Source: Hyphococcus aureus (GTDB taxonomy: Bacteria; Pseudomonadota; Alphaproteobacteria; Caulobacterales; Parvularculaceae). Taken from it: a stretch of 64,000 bases of DNA. The notes below the pieces were generated by a model. That model did not search any database and was not told the origin of the DNA. It saw only the letters and a program-made list of their open reading frames with translations. The stretch covers positions 2,542,001 through 2,606,000 of the forward strand of contig NZ_JBHRSH010000001.1 of assembly GCF_042643165.1 (NCBI RefSeq). Reading direction: 5' to 3'. Shown here in pieces: positions 34,725 to 44,856 of this stretch; the stretch's first letter is position 1, and every line of letters begins with the position of its first letter. Both the position numbers and the translations under genes were made by a program.

Positions 34725-35282
34725 ATGAACAGAAAAAGCTATAATCTTTTCTTTGCTATTTTGCCCGATCAGGAGCCGGCGGGTCGTCTTGAAATGCTTG
34801 CAAGACGTTTGTGCAGCGCCCACAAATTAACCGGCCATCCTTTTGAGGCCGACCGCTTTCATATTTCACTTCAAAATCTTGGTGAATATTCATGCGTGCC
34901 AAATGAAGTGGTTGACGCCGCCGGGCAGGCGGCGGCGAGCGTCAACGCAGAGACCTTCAAAGTCACGTTTGATCGGGCAGGGAGTTTTGATACAAAGTCA
35001 GGGCGCTTTCCGCTTGTATTGCTAGGTGACTATGGGCTCATCGCCTTGCGGGATTTTCATCGCCAGCTGGTCTCTGCATTGAAAAAGGAGGGTCTCGGCC
35101 GGTTTGTGGATTTTAATTACACGCCGCATATAACGCTACTTTATGCGGACCGGCTTATTGAGGACCATCCTGTTGAAGCCATAAGCTGGCAAGTGAAAGA
35201 CTTCTTATTGATTTTAAGTCATATTGGAGAGTCACGATACGACTTTCTGGGGCAATGGTCCTTGCATGATAACGCTCAGTAA
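34725..35282 (+). CDS. thpR: 2'-5' RNA ligase / RNA 2',3'-cyclic phosphodiesterase family
   Basis: A 185-residue member of the LigT/2H phosphoesterase family. Both signature motifs are present: RFHISLQ near residue 43 (HxS) and PHITLLY near residue 129 (HxT). ThpR-type enzymes open 2',3'-cyclic phosphates of RNA; RNA ligation is a reverse reaction in vitro. The protein's His-x-Ser at the first motif is a common variant of HxT. Role in vivo inferred. Confidence 0.82.
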   Translation: MNRKSYNLFFAILPDQEPAGRLEMLARRLCSAHKLTGHPFEADRFHISLQNLGEYSCVPNEVVDAAGQAAASVNAETFKVTFDRAGSFDTKSGRFPLVLLGDYGLIALRDFHRQLVSALKKEGLGRFVDFNYTPHITLLYADRLIEDHPVEAISWQVKDFLLILSHIGESRYDFLGQWSLHDNAQ

Positions 35283-35290
35283 ATTGGCGC

Positions 35291-35863
35291 TCACTCTTCT
35301 GACGGTTCGGCGTCTTTGTAGCTGTCGTCGAACATGTCCGGAAGTCCGCTATCGGCAACGACAACACGCTCTTGAAAATACCAGACGCCATTACGTTTTA
35401 CGAGCGTGTCATATTCCCGGCCTTGTTCCTGGAGTTTGGGTGCGCCTTTAAGATCTTCATTCATGACGCCGGTCCAGATCATGCTCGCCGTTGCTGTGTC
35501 GCCGTTGACGTCTATCTGCAGATTTGTCAGCAGCATGCGAAATCTGCCGCGGCTCATATTGTCAGAAATGTCATCAAAGCTCGCATAGAGCGCTTCGATG
35601 GCGTCGCGGCCTTCATATTTCAGACCGTTCAGGAGGAATACGCTGTCATCCAGAAAATACTCGCCGAAATTATGATCGCCAGACCCGAGTTCGGCGTAGT
35701 AGCCGATAATTATGTCTTGGATCTGCATGCGGTCAAGCAAGCTTTCTTTCGTCGCTGTTGGCGGCCTGGCGGAAGCAGCAGACATGATTGCTGCGAAAGA
35801 AATCAGGACTGTGAATAATGCTCCAGTTCCATGGTGGATGATCCTTTGTTTCGAGTTTTTCAT
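35291..35863 (-). CDS. Exported SnoaL/NTF2-like protein
   Basis: A 190-residue protein with a signal peptide (about 1-33) and a ~130-residue NTF2-like cone fold (RMQIQDIIIGYYAELGSGDHNFGEYFLDDSVFLLNGLKYEGRDAIEALY...GVWYFQERVVV). Such domains bind small hydrophobic molecules or act as ketosteroid-isomerase-like enzymes; no active-site pattern assigns a reaction. Start chosen at 35863 because GGAGG lies 10 nt upstream; an ATG six codons earlier overlaps that site. It converges on the ligase gene. Confidence 0.78.
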   Translation of the reverse strand: MKNSKQRIIHHGTGALFTVLISFAAIMSAASARPPTATKESLLDRMQIQDIIIGYYAELGSGDHNFGEYFLDDSVFLLNGLKYEGRDAIEALYASFDDISDNMSRGRFRMLLTNLQIDVNGDTATASMIWTGVMNEDLKGAPKLQEQGREYDTLVKRNGVWYFQERVVVADSGLPDMFDDSYKDAEPSEE

Positions 35864-36117
35864 TTCTTTTTGTCCTCCCATATTGACGCCCTGACCTTAT
35901 GCCTTCGCCGCCAGCTTTTCCTCTATGTGGACGGCATCCAATCGATGCTTATAAAGAAATCGGCGCTATTTCGGCGCCGGGTTCGGATTATAGTTGTAGG
36001 GGGCCGGAGCATCCATAAATCGACAAGGCGAATTGATGTTGCGATGTATTGAATTCACAAGCATTTCGTTCAGGATGATACTGGATTCGTTTATTAACTT
36101 TCGGGGTGCGCCGCCTT

Positions 36118-36906
36118 ATGAGCTGGGACGATTATTTTGCTGAAGAACAGGATGGGCGCGCTGCCGCGCAGAGCGGCAAAAAACGCACTATCACTGTTGG
36201 CTGGACCGTGCGGACACAAAAGGGAGCTGTAATCTGGGCGCCGCCGCAGCCATTTTCCCGTAATGATCCGAAGCCTGTTTCTTCAAAATCCGTACAAGTT
36301 TGTCCGGCTGCGGTGGATTTTGACCGACGGCATTTTGTTGTGCCATGTCCAATCGATCTGACGTTGCAGTTTGATCGTCAGCCAAATGGACAGTTTACGC
36401 TTGTTGACGCTGACGGTGAAAAATCCGGGATGCGCCAGACAGGCTTGCGCGAAATGATGATGCTACATCCCCAACATGAATGGCGAAATCCTGAGCGGCC
36501 TTTGATCCAGATTATTGCGCCTTATGTTTTTGTGGCTGATGATCCCTGCTACATTGTGCAGACGCCGCCTTATCTTCATTATTTCCCGACGCCCCGGCCT
36601 GGCCTCCAAATGGGCGGACGGTTTCCGGCGCATATCTGGCCACGGCCATTGAGCTGGGGCTTTGAATGGTACGATGTGACGAAGCCGCTGGTTTTGAAAC
36701 GCGGCGAGCCATGGTTTTACATTAGTTTTGAAACTGAAAATCCGTCCGCCCATGTGCGTTTAGTGGAGCAGGAGATGACGCCTGAGCTTGAAAAATATAT
36801 GGCGAGCATTGTTGATGTTTCAAACTATGTGAACAAGACTTATTCGCTGTTTTCCGAAGCGCAACGACTTCGTCCGCCATCGCTTGTCAAAGCGAGAAAA
36901 GAATAG
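36118..36906 (+). CDS. Unrecognised protein of 262 residues
   Basis: No family recognised. Soluble-looking, no signal peptide. The middle is Pro- and Trp-rich with aromatic repeats (PPYLHYFPTPRPGLQMGGRFPAHIWPRPLSWGFEWYDV), followed by a hydrophobic strand GEPWFYISFET and a charged helical C-terminus (TPELEKYMASIVDVSNYVNKTYSLFSEAQR). The start is uncertain: ATG 36118 is used here, with GGGG 11 nt upstream, but GTG 36106 in the same frame is possible. It lies between a leader region and the convergent FkbM gene 4 bp away. Its base composition does not look foreign by eye. Confidence 0.7.
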   Translation: MSWDDYFAEEQDGRAAAQSGKKRTITVGWTVRTQKGAVIWAPPQPFSRNDPKPVSSKSVQVCPAAVDFDRRHFVVPCPIDLTLQFDRQPNGQFTLVDADGEKSGMRQTGLREMMMLHPQHEWRNPERPLIQIIAPYVFVADDPCYIVQTPPYLHYFPTPRPGLQMGGRFPAHIWPRPLSWGFEWYDVTKPLVLKRGEPWFYISFETENPSAHVRLVEQEMTPELEKYMASIVDVSNYVNKTYSLFSEAQRLRPPSLVKARKE

Positions 36907-36909
36907 ACT

Positions 36910-37731
36910 TTATTTTTGGGCGGCGTCCGGATGATTTTTCAGCGCCGGGTTGACGCCGAAAGTCATCAGCCGCTTGCCGATCTTTTCATCGAAAACGGAA
37001 AAACCGTTTGCTTCAAGGAGTGTGCGGCATTCGCGATGGGTGCGCGCACCTCGGCGTTCGGCGCCTGTATCGAGCGCTATTACGCGAATGTTTGGAAACA
37101 TCGCGCCAATGCCTTCCAGAATTTCAGGCTCGGCGCCTTCGGCGTCGCATTTGAGCAGGTCAATTTGCGCAATCATATTATCGGCGCAAAACCGCTCCAC
37201 CGTGACAGCGGGCTTGGTGATCTTATCGCCTTGCCCCTCATCGAAAACCGAACTGTCTGCGGTATCCGGCGCTGAGAAAAAAGCGAGATCGGCGTTTTCT
37301 TTCCAGATGAGCGCATCATAGATGGAAACACCTGAGAGTGCGGATGTATTGGCCTTCAAGCAGGCGAAGACTTTCGGGTCCGGTTCTACGCAATGAATAC
37401 GGGCGCCATAACGCGCCGCGACATAGGCGAATTCGCCGGCGTTGGCGCCGATATCGAGAATGGTGCTGACCTCGTTCAGGTTCATGTGCCGGCCGACCCC
37501 ATATTCCCGCTCCAGTTGATCGAGACGCGCCGCCCAACCTTTCTTGTAAAGTTTCCAGCGCAGCGCAGAGGGAGCGTAAACCGACATGCCGTCAACATGG
37601 ATGACGGCGCCCAGCGGATCGGCGCTTACCGACAGGGGAACGTGACCGCGATAGGACAGGGCGGCGTATGCGCGCTGGCGCAACAGCTTCAGTTTTTGCT
37701 TGAGCGGAAAACCTTCGATGGCGGCGGCCAT
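36910..37731 (-). CDS. FkbM family SAM-dependent methyltransferase
   Basis: A 273-residue methyltransferase. The SAM pocket begins ILDIGANAGEFAYVAARYGARIHCVEPDPKVF (~103-134), then IDLLKCDAEGAEPEILEGIG (~200), which is the FkbM core (D-x-E-G-x-E). FkbM proteins methylate hydroxyls of sugars, often in surface polysaccharides; the acceptor is unknown. Two bases separate it from the mlaF-like gene upstream on the same strand, so it ends the alr-mlaE-mlaF run. Confidence 0.87.
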   Translation of the reverse strand: MAAAIEGFPLKQKLKLLRQRAYAALSYRGHVPLSVSADPLGAVIHVDGMSVYAPSALRWKLYKKGWAARLDQLEREYGVGRHMNLNEVSTILDIGANAGEFAYVAARYGARIHCVEPDPKVFACLKANTSALSGVSIYDALIWKENADLAFFSAPDTADSSVFDEGQGDKITKPAVTVERFCADNMIAQIDLLKCDAEGAEPEILEGIGAMFPNIRVIALDTGAERRGARTHRECRTLLEANGFSVFDEKIGKRLMTFGVNPALKNHPDAAQK

Positions 37732-37733
37732 TC

Positions 37734-38513
37734 CTAGCTCCGCCGCAAGGCCATCTTGATCGGACCTTCCGCCCTTCCGTGCACGAACTGGTCGACCATG
37801 GGATTGCCGGAGCGTTCAAGGTCTTCCGGTTTGCCGCGCCAGATGATGCGCCCCTGATAGAGCATGGCGACCTCGTCGGCGATCTTGCGAGCTGACGCCA
37901 TGTCATGAGTGATGGAGATGGCCGAGGCGCCGAGGGCTTTCACCCGTTCGACGATAAGGTTATTGATGACGTCGGACATGATCGGATCAAGACCCGTCGT
38001 CGGCTCATCAAAGAAAAGGATCTCCGGGTCGGAGGCGATGGCGCGCGCAAGGCTCACGCGCTTTTGCATGCCCCCTGAAAGCGCCGCAGGATGAAGGTCG
38101 CCGATCTCAGGTGAAAGGCCAACTTGAGCGAGGCAATCGATCGCTTTGTCCCGCGCTTCCTTGCGTGATTTCCGGTCGGCGTTGAGCAGGCGAAAGGCGA
38201 TATTTTCCCAGACCTTGAGACTGTCAAACAGGGCTGATCCCTGAAACAGCATTCCGGTGCGCTGGGTCATATAACGCCGGTCGCTGTCCGTATGCCGCGC
38301 GATGTCGCGCCCATCGACTTCAACAGTGCCGTGATCCGCCCTCATCAGGCCGATAATGCATTTGAGCAGCACAGACTTGCCGCTGCCGGAGCCGCCGATG
38401 ATGACCAGAGACCGGCCTTTATCCACATCAATGTCGACGCCGCGCAGGACCTGATTATTCTCGAAGCCTTTGTGAAGACCGCGCACGGCGATGGTGTGTG
38501 ACGTCTCGCTCAT
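37734..38513 (-). CDS. mlaF: ABC transporter ATP-binding protein, MlaF-like
   Basis: ATPase of a lipid-asymmetry (Mla)-type ABC system at the inner membrane. Walker A GGSGSGKS (~40), signature LSGGMQKRV (~150), Walker B ILFFDEPTTGLDP (~170) and the H-loop ISITHDM are intact in 259 residues. The start ATG 38513 lies 8 bp past the permease stop; the longer frame upstream runs inside the permease gene and is ignored. The ATPase pairs with the permease upstream. No MlaD or MlaB partner gene follows. Confidence 0.87.
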   Translation of the reverse strand: MSETSHTIAVRGLHKGFENNQVLRGVDIDVDKGRSLVIIGGSGSGKSVLLKCIIGLMRADHGTVEVDGRDIARHTDSDRRYMTQRTGMLFQGSALFDSLKVWENIAFRLLNADRKSRKEARDKAIDCLAQVGLSPEIGDLHPAALSGGMQKRVSLARAIASDPEILFFDEPTTGLDPIMSDVINNLIVERVKALGASAISITHDMASARKIADEVAMLYQGRIIWRGKPEDLERSGNPMVDQFVHGRAEGPIKMALRRS

Positions 38514-38521
38514 GGGTTTGA

Positions 38522-39295
38522 TTAAAACTCCACCAGGAAAGAGGTCATGACATAGTTCGATGCGAGGATCGAAACCGCCGCCGCCACCACGGCGGTGCGC
38601 GTCGCAGCGCCGACGCCTTGTGCGCCGCCGCGGCTGCGATAGCCGTAATAGCAACCCATCACCGCGATGAGGAAGCCGAACACGCCCGCCTTGAAAAGCC
38701 CGCTGACGACGTCGCGGTTTTGAAGGAACTCGGAAATGTTGCGAATGAAAACGGGCCCGGAAAAGTCGAGACCGTACACGGCAACAAGATACCCGCCATA
38801 AACGCCAATGATGTCGGCGATGAGCACGAGGATCGGCAGTGCGAGGGTTGTTGCGATAATCCGCGGCGCGATCAGATATTTGAAAGGATCGACAGCCAGC
38901 GTCGACATGGCGTCGATCTGTTCGGTGACGCGCATGGTCCCGATCTCCGCCGCCATGGCGGAGGAACACCGTCCGGCGACCATCAGCGCCGCGAGCACTG
39001 GCCCCAGCTCACGCACAATAGACACGCCCAGAATCTGCGGCAGAAATGTTTCGGCGTTAAAGCGCAACGAGCCGTCATAGATATTGAGGGCGAGCGCTGC
39101 GCCGGTGAAGACGGCGGTCAGCCCGACAACGGGCAGCGAGGTGAAGCCGATGCGGACCAGCGAGGAGAAAAAGGCGCGCCAGTAAAATGGTCCGAGAATG
39201 CTGGCGAGGGCGCCGCGGCCCGCGAAGACCGCCATTCGGCCTGTCTCGCGCAGGGCGTCGAGGGTGACGCTGCCGGTTATTGCAAAGATGTTCAT
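38522..39295 (-). CDS. mlaE: ABC transporter permease, MlaE-like
   Basis: Five- to six-helix permease of 257 residues with the MlaE/YrbE core: ILGVSIVRELGPVLAALMVAGRCSSAMAAEIGTM (~90-125) and QIDAMSTLAVDPFKYLIAPRI. The EIGTM...QIDAM region is the coupling-helix motif of the family. Start 39295 is set by GGGGAG 5 nt upstream. It follows alr with a 19-bp gap and precedes the ATPase by 8 bp, so alr, mlaE and mlaF form one transcript. Predicted role: phospholipid traffic between membranes. Confidence 0.87.
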   Translation of the reverse strand: MNIFAITGSVTLDALRETGRMAVFAGRGALASILGPFYWRAFFSSLVRIGFTSLPVVGLTAVFTGAALALNIYDGSLRFNAETFLPQILGVSIVRELGPVLAALMVAGRCSSAMAAEIGTMRVTEQIDAMSTLAVDPFKYLIAPRIIATTLALPILVLIADIIGVYGGYLVAVYGLDFSGPVFIRNISEFLQNRDVVSGLFKAGVFGFLIAVMGCYYGYRSRGGAQGVGAATRTAVVAAAVSILASNYVMTSFLVEF

Positions 39296-39314
39296 GGACG
39301 CTCCCCTTGACCGT

Positions 39315-40409
39315 CTAGAGGTAGCGGCGATCGATCCGCCCGCCAAGCCCTGTGAGCAAGTCATAGGGCACGCGATGGGCGGCGGCGGCGGCTTTGAAAA
39401 GGCGCAGGCGCGGGCCGAAGAATTCCGCATAATCTCCTATTTTTACAGGATTCTTTAGGCTTGTAATATCGAGAGTGATGAAGTCCATGGAGACGCGCCC
39501 GACAATAGGAGCAAGGGCCCCATTCACGATAGCGGCGCCCGCTGGCGTGTCATTACGGGGATAACCGTCGCCATAACCAAGAGCGACGGTCGCGATTCGC
39601 ACCGGGGCCGTCGCTGTGAAGGTCGCGCCATAGCCGACGGTTTCACCGGGGCGAAGGTCGCGCAACTGAACAATCGGCGCTTTCAGGGTCGCCACATCGC
39701 AAATGCGCTCGTCATCCGCATCGAAGGGGCTGCCGCCATAAAGCGCGATCCCGGGCCGCACGAGATCGAACTGATAGGCCTTGTCCATCAATGCGCCGGC
39801 CGACGCAGCAAGGGAAAGCCGTGCGCCGGAAAAGCGCCGCGCGGCTTCGACAAATTTTTCACGCTGGTCTTTGTTCTTCGGATGCGTCGGGTCTGAGGCG
39901 CAGGCCAGGTGGCTCATGACGATGCTGACCTCACGGCCCGCCGCTGACAGGGTCGCGGCAATCGCCTGCGCTTCGCTCATCGGCGCGCCGAGGCGATTCA
40001 TGCCGGTGTCGATGTGAACCACCGTGGGGCCTGCGCCGCGTTTCGCCCACAGCTCTGCCTGGGTCAGCGAATTGATGACGGGCGTCATTTGCACGCGCTC
40101 ATAAAGCGCAAGCGTTTCTTCCGATGGTCCGGCGAAACAATAGATGCGGGCGGCCGCATTGTTCAGCGCTTCGCGCAGGGCTGCGCCTTCCTCCGGGTAG
40201 GCGACGAAAAATTCATCGCACCCCCCGCGCTCAAACAACGCGCGGGAAATAGGCGTGAGGCCGAGACCGTAAGCGTCACATTTCACCGCTGCGCTGACGC
40301 GCGCCTCCGGCGCGGCGTCGCGGATCATCGCGTAATTGGCGCAAAGGGCCGAAAGATCGATCTCGACGATCGGCCCGTGAGCGGGCGCGGTTTTTGGGTC
40401 AACGGTCAT
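39315..40409 (-). CDS. alr: Alanine racemase
   Basis: PLP-dependent L-/D-alanine interconversion for peptidoglycan. The fold type III barrel has the PLP-binding Lys43 in VSAAVKCDAYGLG, a C-terminal catalytic Tyr in VGYGATF, and GNSxx-type/RMSMDF strands seen as VGRVSMDF. Length 364 residues is normal. The ATG at 40409 is preferred over a GTG at 40415; both follow GGTGG. Upstream lie 355 bp of structured leader and a promoter-like element. First gene of the alr-mlaE-mlaF-FkbM run. Confidence 0.95.
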   Translation of the reverse strand: MTVDPKTAPAHGPIVEIDLSALCANYAMIRDAAPEARVSAAVKCDAYGLGLTPISRALFERGGCDEFFVAYPEEGAALREALNNAAARIYCFAGPSEETLALYERVQMTPVINSLTQAELWAKRGAGPTVVHIDTGMNRLGAPMSEAQAIAATLSAAGREVSIVMSHLACASDPTHPKNKDQREKFVEAARRFSGARLSLAASAGALMDKAYQFDLVRPGIALYGGSPFDADDERICDVATLKAPIVQLRDLRPGETVGYGATFTATAPVRIATVALGYGDGYPRNDTPAGAAIVNGALAPIVGRVSMDFITLDITSLKNPVKIGDYAEFFGPRLRLFKAAAAAHRVPYDLLTGLGGRIDRRYL

Positions 40410-40772
40410 AGCCACCGAGCTTTAAGGGGCTTTTTGCGGCGGGAAAAGGGCAAGCGCTGGCGCCGCCGCGGCTTCCGTGAGCCCGAACGTAAAAGGCAGA
40501 GAGGCGCGGGGCGTGAAACGTCCATCGCAATAGAAGTATAAGGGCGCATCACGCCCCGCATTTGCAGCGTTGTTCAGCGTCGGCGGGCCCGGCCGTAATC
40601 ATGACCGCCGGAGGGTGTTACGCCCCAGACGTTGAGCCATGAGAAAGCCCGGGCTCTGCGACCGGCCAGCGTGCGAGGAGTTTCCGTTTCGCAACCCTCG
40701 CGCCCTGCGCGCCGCGATCCGGACCAGTGGGAACGGCAGGCCACACCGCCTCTCAATGTCCGGACTGGGAGC
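40410..40772 (-). promoter_or_regulatory. 355-nt leader of alr, candidate structured RNA
   Basis: No credible gene. On the minus strand the sequence from the predicted start (~40766) to alr is ~355 nt, GC-rich and full of inverted repeats. CCAGT (near 40763-40767) can pair with ACTGG (40724-40728), and CCGGAC with GTCCGG in the same blocks, but not both at once, so alternative folds are possible; TCCGGA is self-complementary, so the evidence is soft. A GCGAGG...CCTCGC hairpin and a GCCCGGGC stretch also occur. No T-run terminator is visible before alr. Confidence 0.4.
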
Positions 40773-40817
40773 ATTATAGGGCCATCTGAAAAGCGGTGAA
40801 AACTTATCCACGGGTTC
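40773..40817 (-). promoter_or_regulatory. Promoter-like element with DnaA-box-like core, second copy
   Basis: Minus-strand copy of the guaA element: the 22-bp core lies at 40796-40817, TTTCAC at 40796-40801, then a 17-bp spacer and TATAAT at 40773-40778, a perfect -10 box. The core is base-for-base identical to that at 32627-32648 and the spacer length is the same, though the spacer sequences differ. It points leftward toward alr. Confidence 0.6.
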
Positions 40818-40881
40818 CAAAACGGGTGTATACTTGCCGCCGCCCCCTGCATCCCCCCGATTTGAATATGTCTTGTCTATG

Positions 40882-40913
40882 AAAAACGCCCGGCGCGTTT
40901 TCGGCGCCGGGCG
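40882..40913 (-). terminator. Terminator of katG
   Basis: Perfect 10-bp stem CGCCCGGCGC/GCGCCGGGCG (40887-40896 with 40904-40913, 7-nt loop), followed on the minus strand by T5. It lies 40 bp past the katG stop and just before the leftward promoter-like element. Confidence 0.9.
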
Positions 40914-40952
40914 GTCTCAATCGTTCGTCGCCTGTATCGCGATTAGCAGCGA

Positions 40953-43262
<2,310 letters not shown>

Positions 43263-43630
43263 GTTTCCTCTCCGGTGCAAAAATTCAGAAGACACATCCG
43301 GGGGCGCCCTGATGTCATCAGGCTTGATGTCACCAGGATTGTCGCCGCCAGGGTTGAACCAGGTTTGTCTTTGACAAACGAGACCAGTTACTACGTGACC
43401 ATTTTCAGATGCGATAAAGCCGCTAGCCCCTTGGCGAACCGCGCCCCTTTAAATTCGCATCACAAAGAAACCCTATGGGCGCCCGATTTATATGTAAAAA
43501 AGATAATATTCATGGCCGAAATTGGAAAAATCGATCATGCGTCTCTGTTCTGTGCAATCGCGCGCTTGTCATTGCGAAGCTGTGCTGTTGCGGCCAAATT
43601 CCGTATGATTTGAATCAAAGGGACGCTGCT
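43263..43630. other. 368-bp divergent control region of katG and GST genes
   Basis: Carries the promoters of katG (left) and the GST gene (right). It holds a 15-bp-period repeat: CCTGATGTCATCAGG (43308-43322, a perfect 7+1+7 palindrome), then a similar CTTGATGTCACCAGG (43323-43337), a degenerate third unit (43338-43352) and a partial fourth. The unit lies 46 bp upstream of the katG ATG. No peroxide-regulator site can be named. Confidence 0.5.
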
Positions 43631-44434
43631 TTGCTCGAACTTTATCATCATGGGTCATCGGCTTGCGCGGCGAAAGTTCGCTTCGCACTTGCGGAAAAGG
43701 AGCTCGACTGGACAGGCCACTATGTGGACATCCTGAAAGGTGAACAGTTCGACCCGGCCTATTTGAGAATCAATCCTAAGGCGGTCGTGCCGGCGCTGGT
43801 GCATGATGGTGAAGTGATTCCGGAATCGACCGTCATTTGCGAATATCTGGAAGATGCGTTCCCCGAGGCGCCGCGGCTTTTTCCAGAGGGCGCCGTCGAG
43901 CGCGCGCGGGCGCGGCTCTGGACAAAGGCGGTCGACGAGGAATTGCATCCCGCCTGTTCGGCGCTGACTTATGCGCTTTCTCATCGCCACATGATCTTGC
44001 GCAATGGCGCCGGCTCATTTGACGATTTTCTACAAGGCGCAGGGGCGGAGGGGCGTGCTGCGCGTGAACTCAAATGGAAATGGATTCATGACGGGCTGGC
44101 CGCGCCTGGCGCGGCGGACAAGATCCGTCTCTATGACAGCTATCTGAAAAAAATGGAGACTGCGCTTGAGCGGCATCCCTGGCTAACCGGCGATGAGTTC
44201 TCCATCGCGGATGTGGCGCTCGCGCCTTATCTTAACCGGCTCGCCGCGCTTTCTTGTGACGGCATGTGGCGCGACGGGCGTCTGCCGCGCGTTGAGGCGT
44301 GGTTCGCGCGGATCCAGGCTCGCCCGACTTTTTATCCTGCGTTTATGGAATGGATGCCTGACGAGCTTGCAGAACAAATGCGCGCCAATGGTGCGAAATC
44401 ATGGCCGGAAGTGAAGAGACGTTTGGAAATTTGA
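43631..44434 (+). CDS. Glutathione S-transferase family protein
   Basis: A 267-residue GST: thioredoxin-like N-terminal domain (ELYHHGSSACAAKVRFALAEKEL...NPKAVVPALVHDGEVIPESTVICEYLEDAFP, with the cis-Pro VP and the glutathione-binding ES) and an all-helical C-terminal domain (TGDEFSIADVALAPYLNRLAAL). The likely start is a TTG at 43631: AAAGGGA lies 7 nt upstream, and no ATG in frame yields the canonical start. Substrate unknown. The next gene begins within about 12 bp, so they are cotranscribed. Confidence 0.87.
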   Translation: MLELYHHGSSACAAKVRFALAEKELDWTGHYVDILKGEQFDPAYLRINPKAVVPALVHDGEVIPESTVICEYLEDAFPEAPRLFPEGAVERARARLWTKAVDEELHPACSALTYALSHRHMILRNGAGSFDDFLQGAGAEGRAARELKWKWIHDGLAAPGAADKIRLYDSYLKKMETALERHPWLTGDEFSIADVALAPYLNRLAALSCDGMWRDGRLPRVEAWFARIQARPTFYPAFMEWMPDELAEQMRANGAKSWPEVKRRLEI

Positions 44435-44445
44435 AGGAGGTGCTC

Positions 44446-44850
44446 ATGCCCATTGTAAGTTTTTCAAATCCGCCGGGACTGATTGACCCGACGGATTTTC
44501 ATTTCTCGCAAATGGCGGTGGTTGACCCCGGCGCGCGAATGATTTTTCTCGCCGGGCAGGGCGGTTTTGCGGCGGACGGAAAGCTGTCATCCGATTTTGA
44601 AGAACAGGCCCGGCAGGTCTTTCAAAATATCGCTGTGGCTTTGGAAAGCGCGGGCGCGCATATCGGCGACATTGTCAGGCTCACCGTTTTTATCGTCGGC
44701 TATGATGTGGAGCGAATGAAGGCGTATCACGCCGCGCAGCTGGACGCGTTGGGCGAGCATCGCCCGGCCGCAACGCTGATCCCTGTGGCGCAGCTTGGCG
44801 CGCCGGCAATGCTGATCGAGATCGAGGCGACGGCGGCTTCGTCTGCGTGA
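44446..44850 (+). CDS. RidA/YjgF family protein
   Basis: A 134-residue RidA superfamily protein. The fold ends LIEIEATA, with FLAGQGGFAADG near the start and GHSPA-like substitution EHRPAATLIPVAQLG near 110, where Arg is the ligand residue of deaminase members. RidA hydrolyses enamine/imine intermediates made by PLP enzymes; whether this paralog does is open. AAGGAGG 5 nt before ATG 44446 sets the start. It follows the GST gene on the same strand. Confidence 0.85.
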   Translation: MPIVSFSNPPGLIDPTDFHFSQMAVVDPGARMIFLAGQGGFAADGKLSSDFEEQARQVFQNIAVALESAGAHIGDIVRLTVFIVGYDVERMKAYHAAQLDALGEHRPAATLIPVAQLGAPAMLIEIEATAASSA

Positions 44851-44856
44851 GGGCGC

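Noticed and set aside
40641..40656. GAGAAAGCCCGGGCTC resembles the RNase P RNA motif GAGGAAAGTCCGGGC
   Set aside because: The rest of the RNase P core (ACAGAAA and GUAAGAG-type segments) is absent on that strand.
40574..40852. Minus-strand open frame (92 aa) sharing NPWISFH with a plus-strand frame at 32592-32825
   Set aside because: The shared peptide is the translated repeat element, and neither frame has a ribosome site or family match.
43475..43630. Upstream extension of the GST frame with an ATG at 43475
   Set aside because: The extension has no GST homology and lies in the katG/GST control region; the TTG at 43631 has a good ribosome site.
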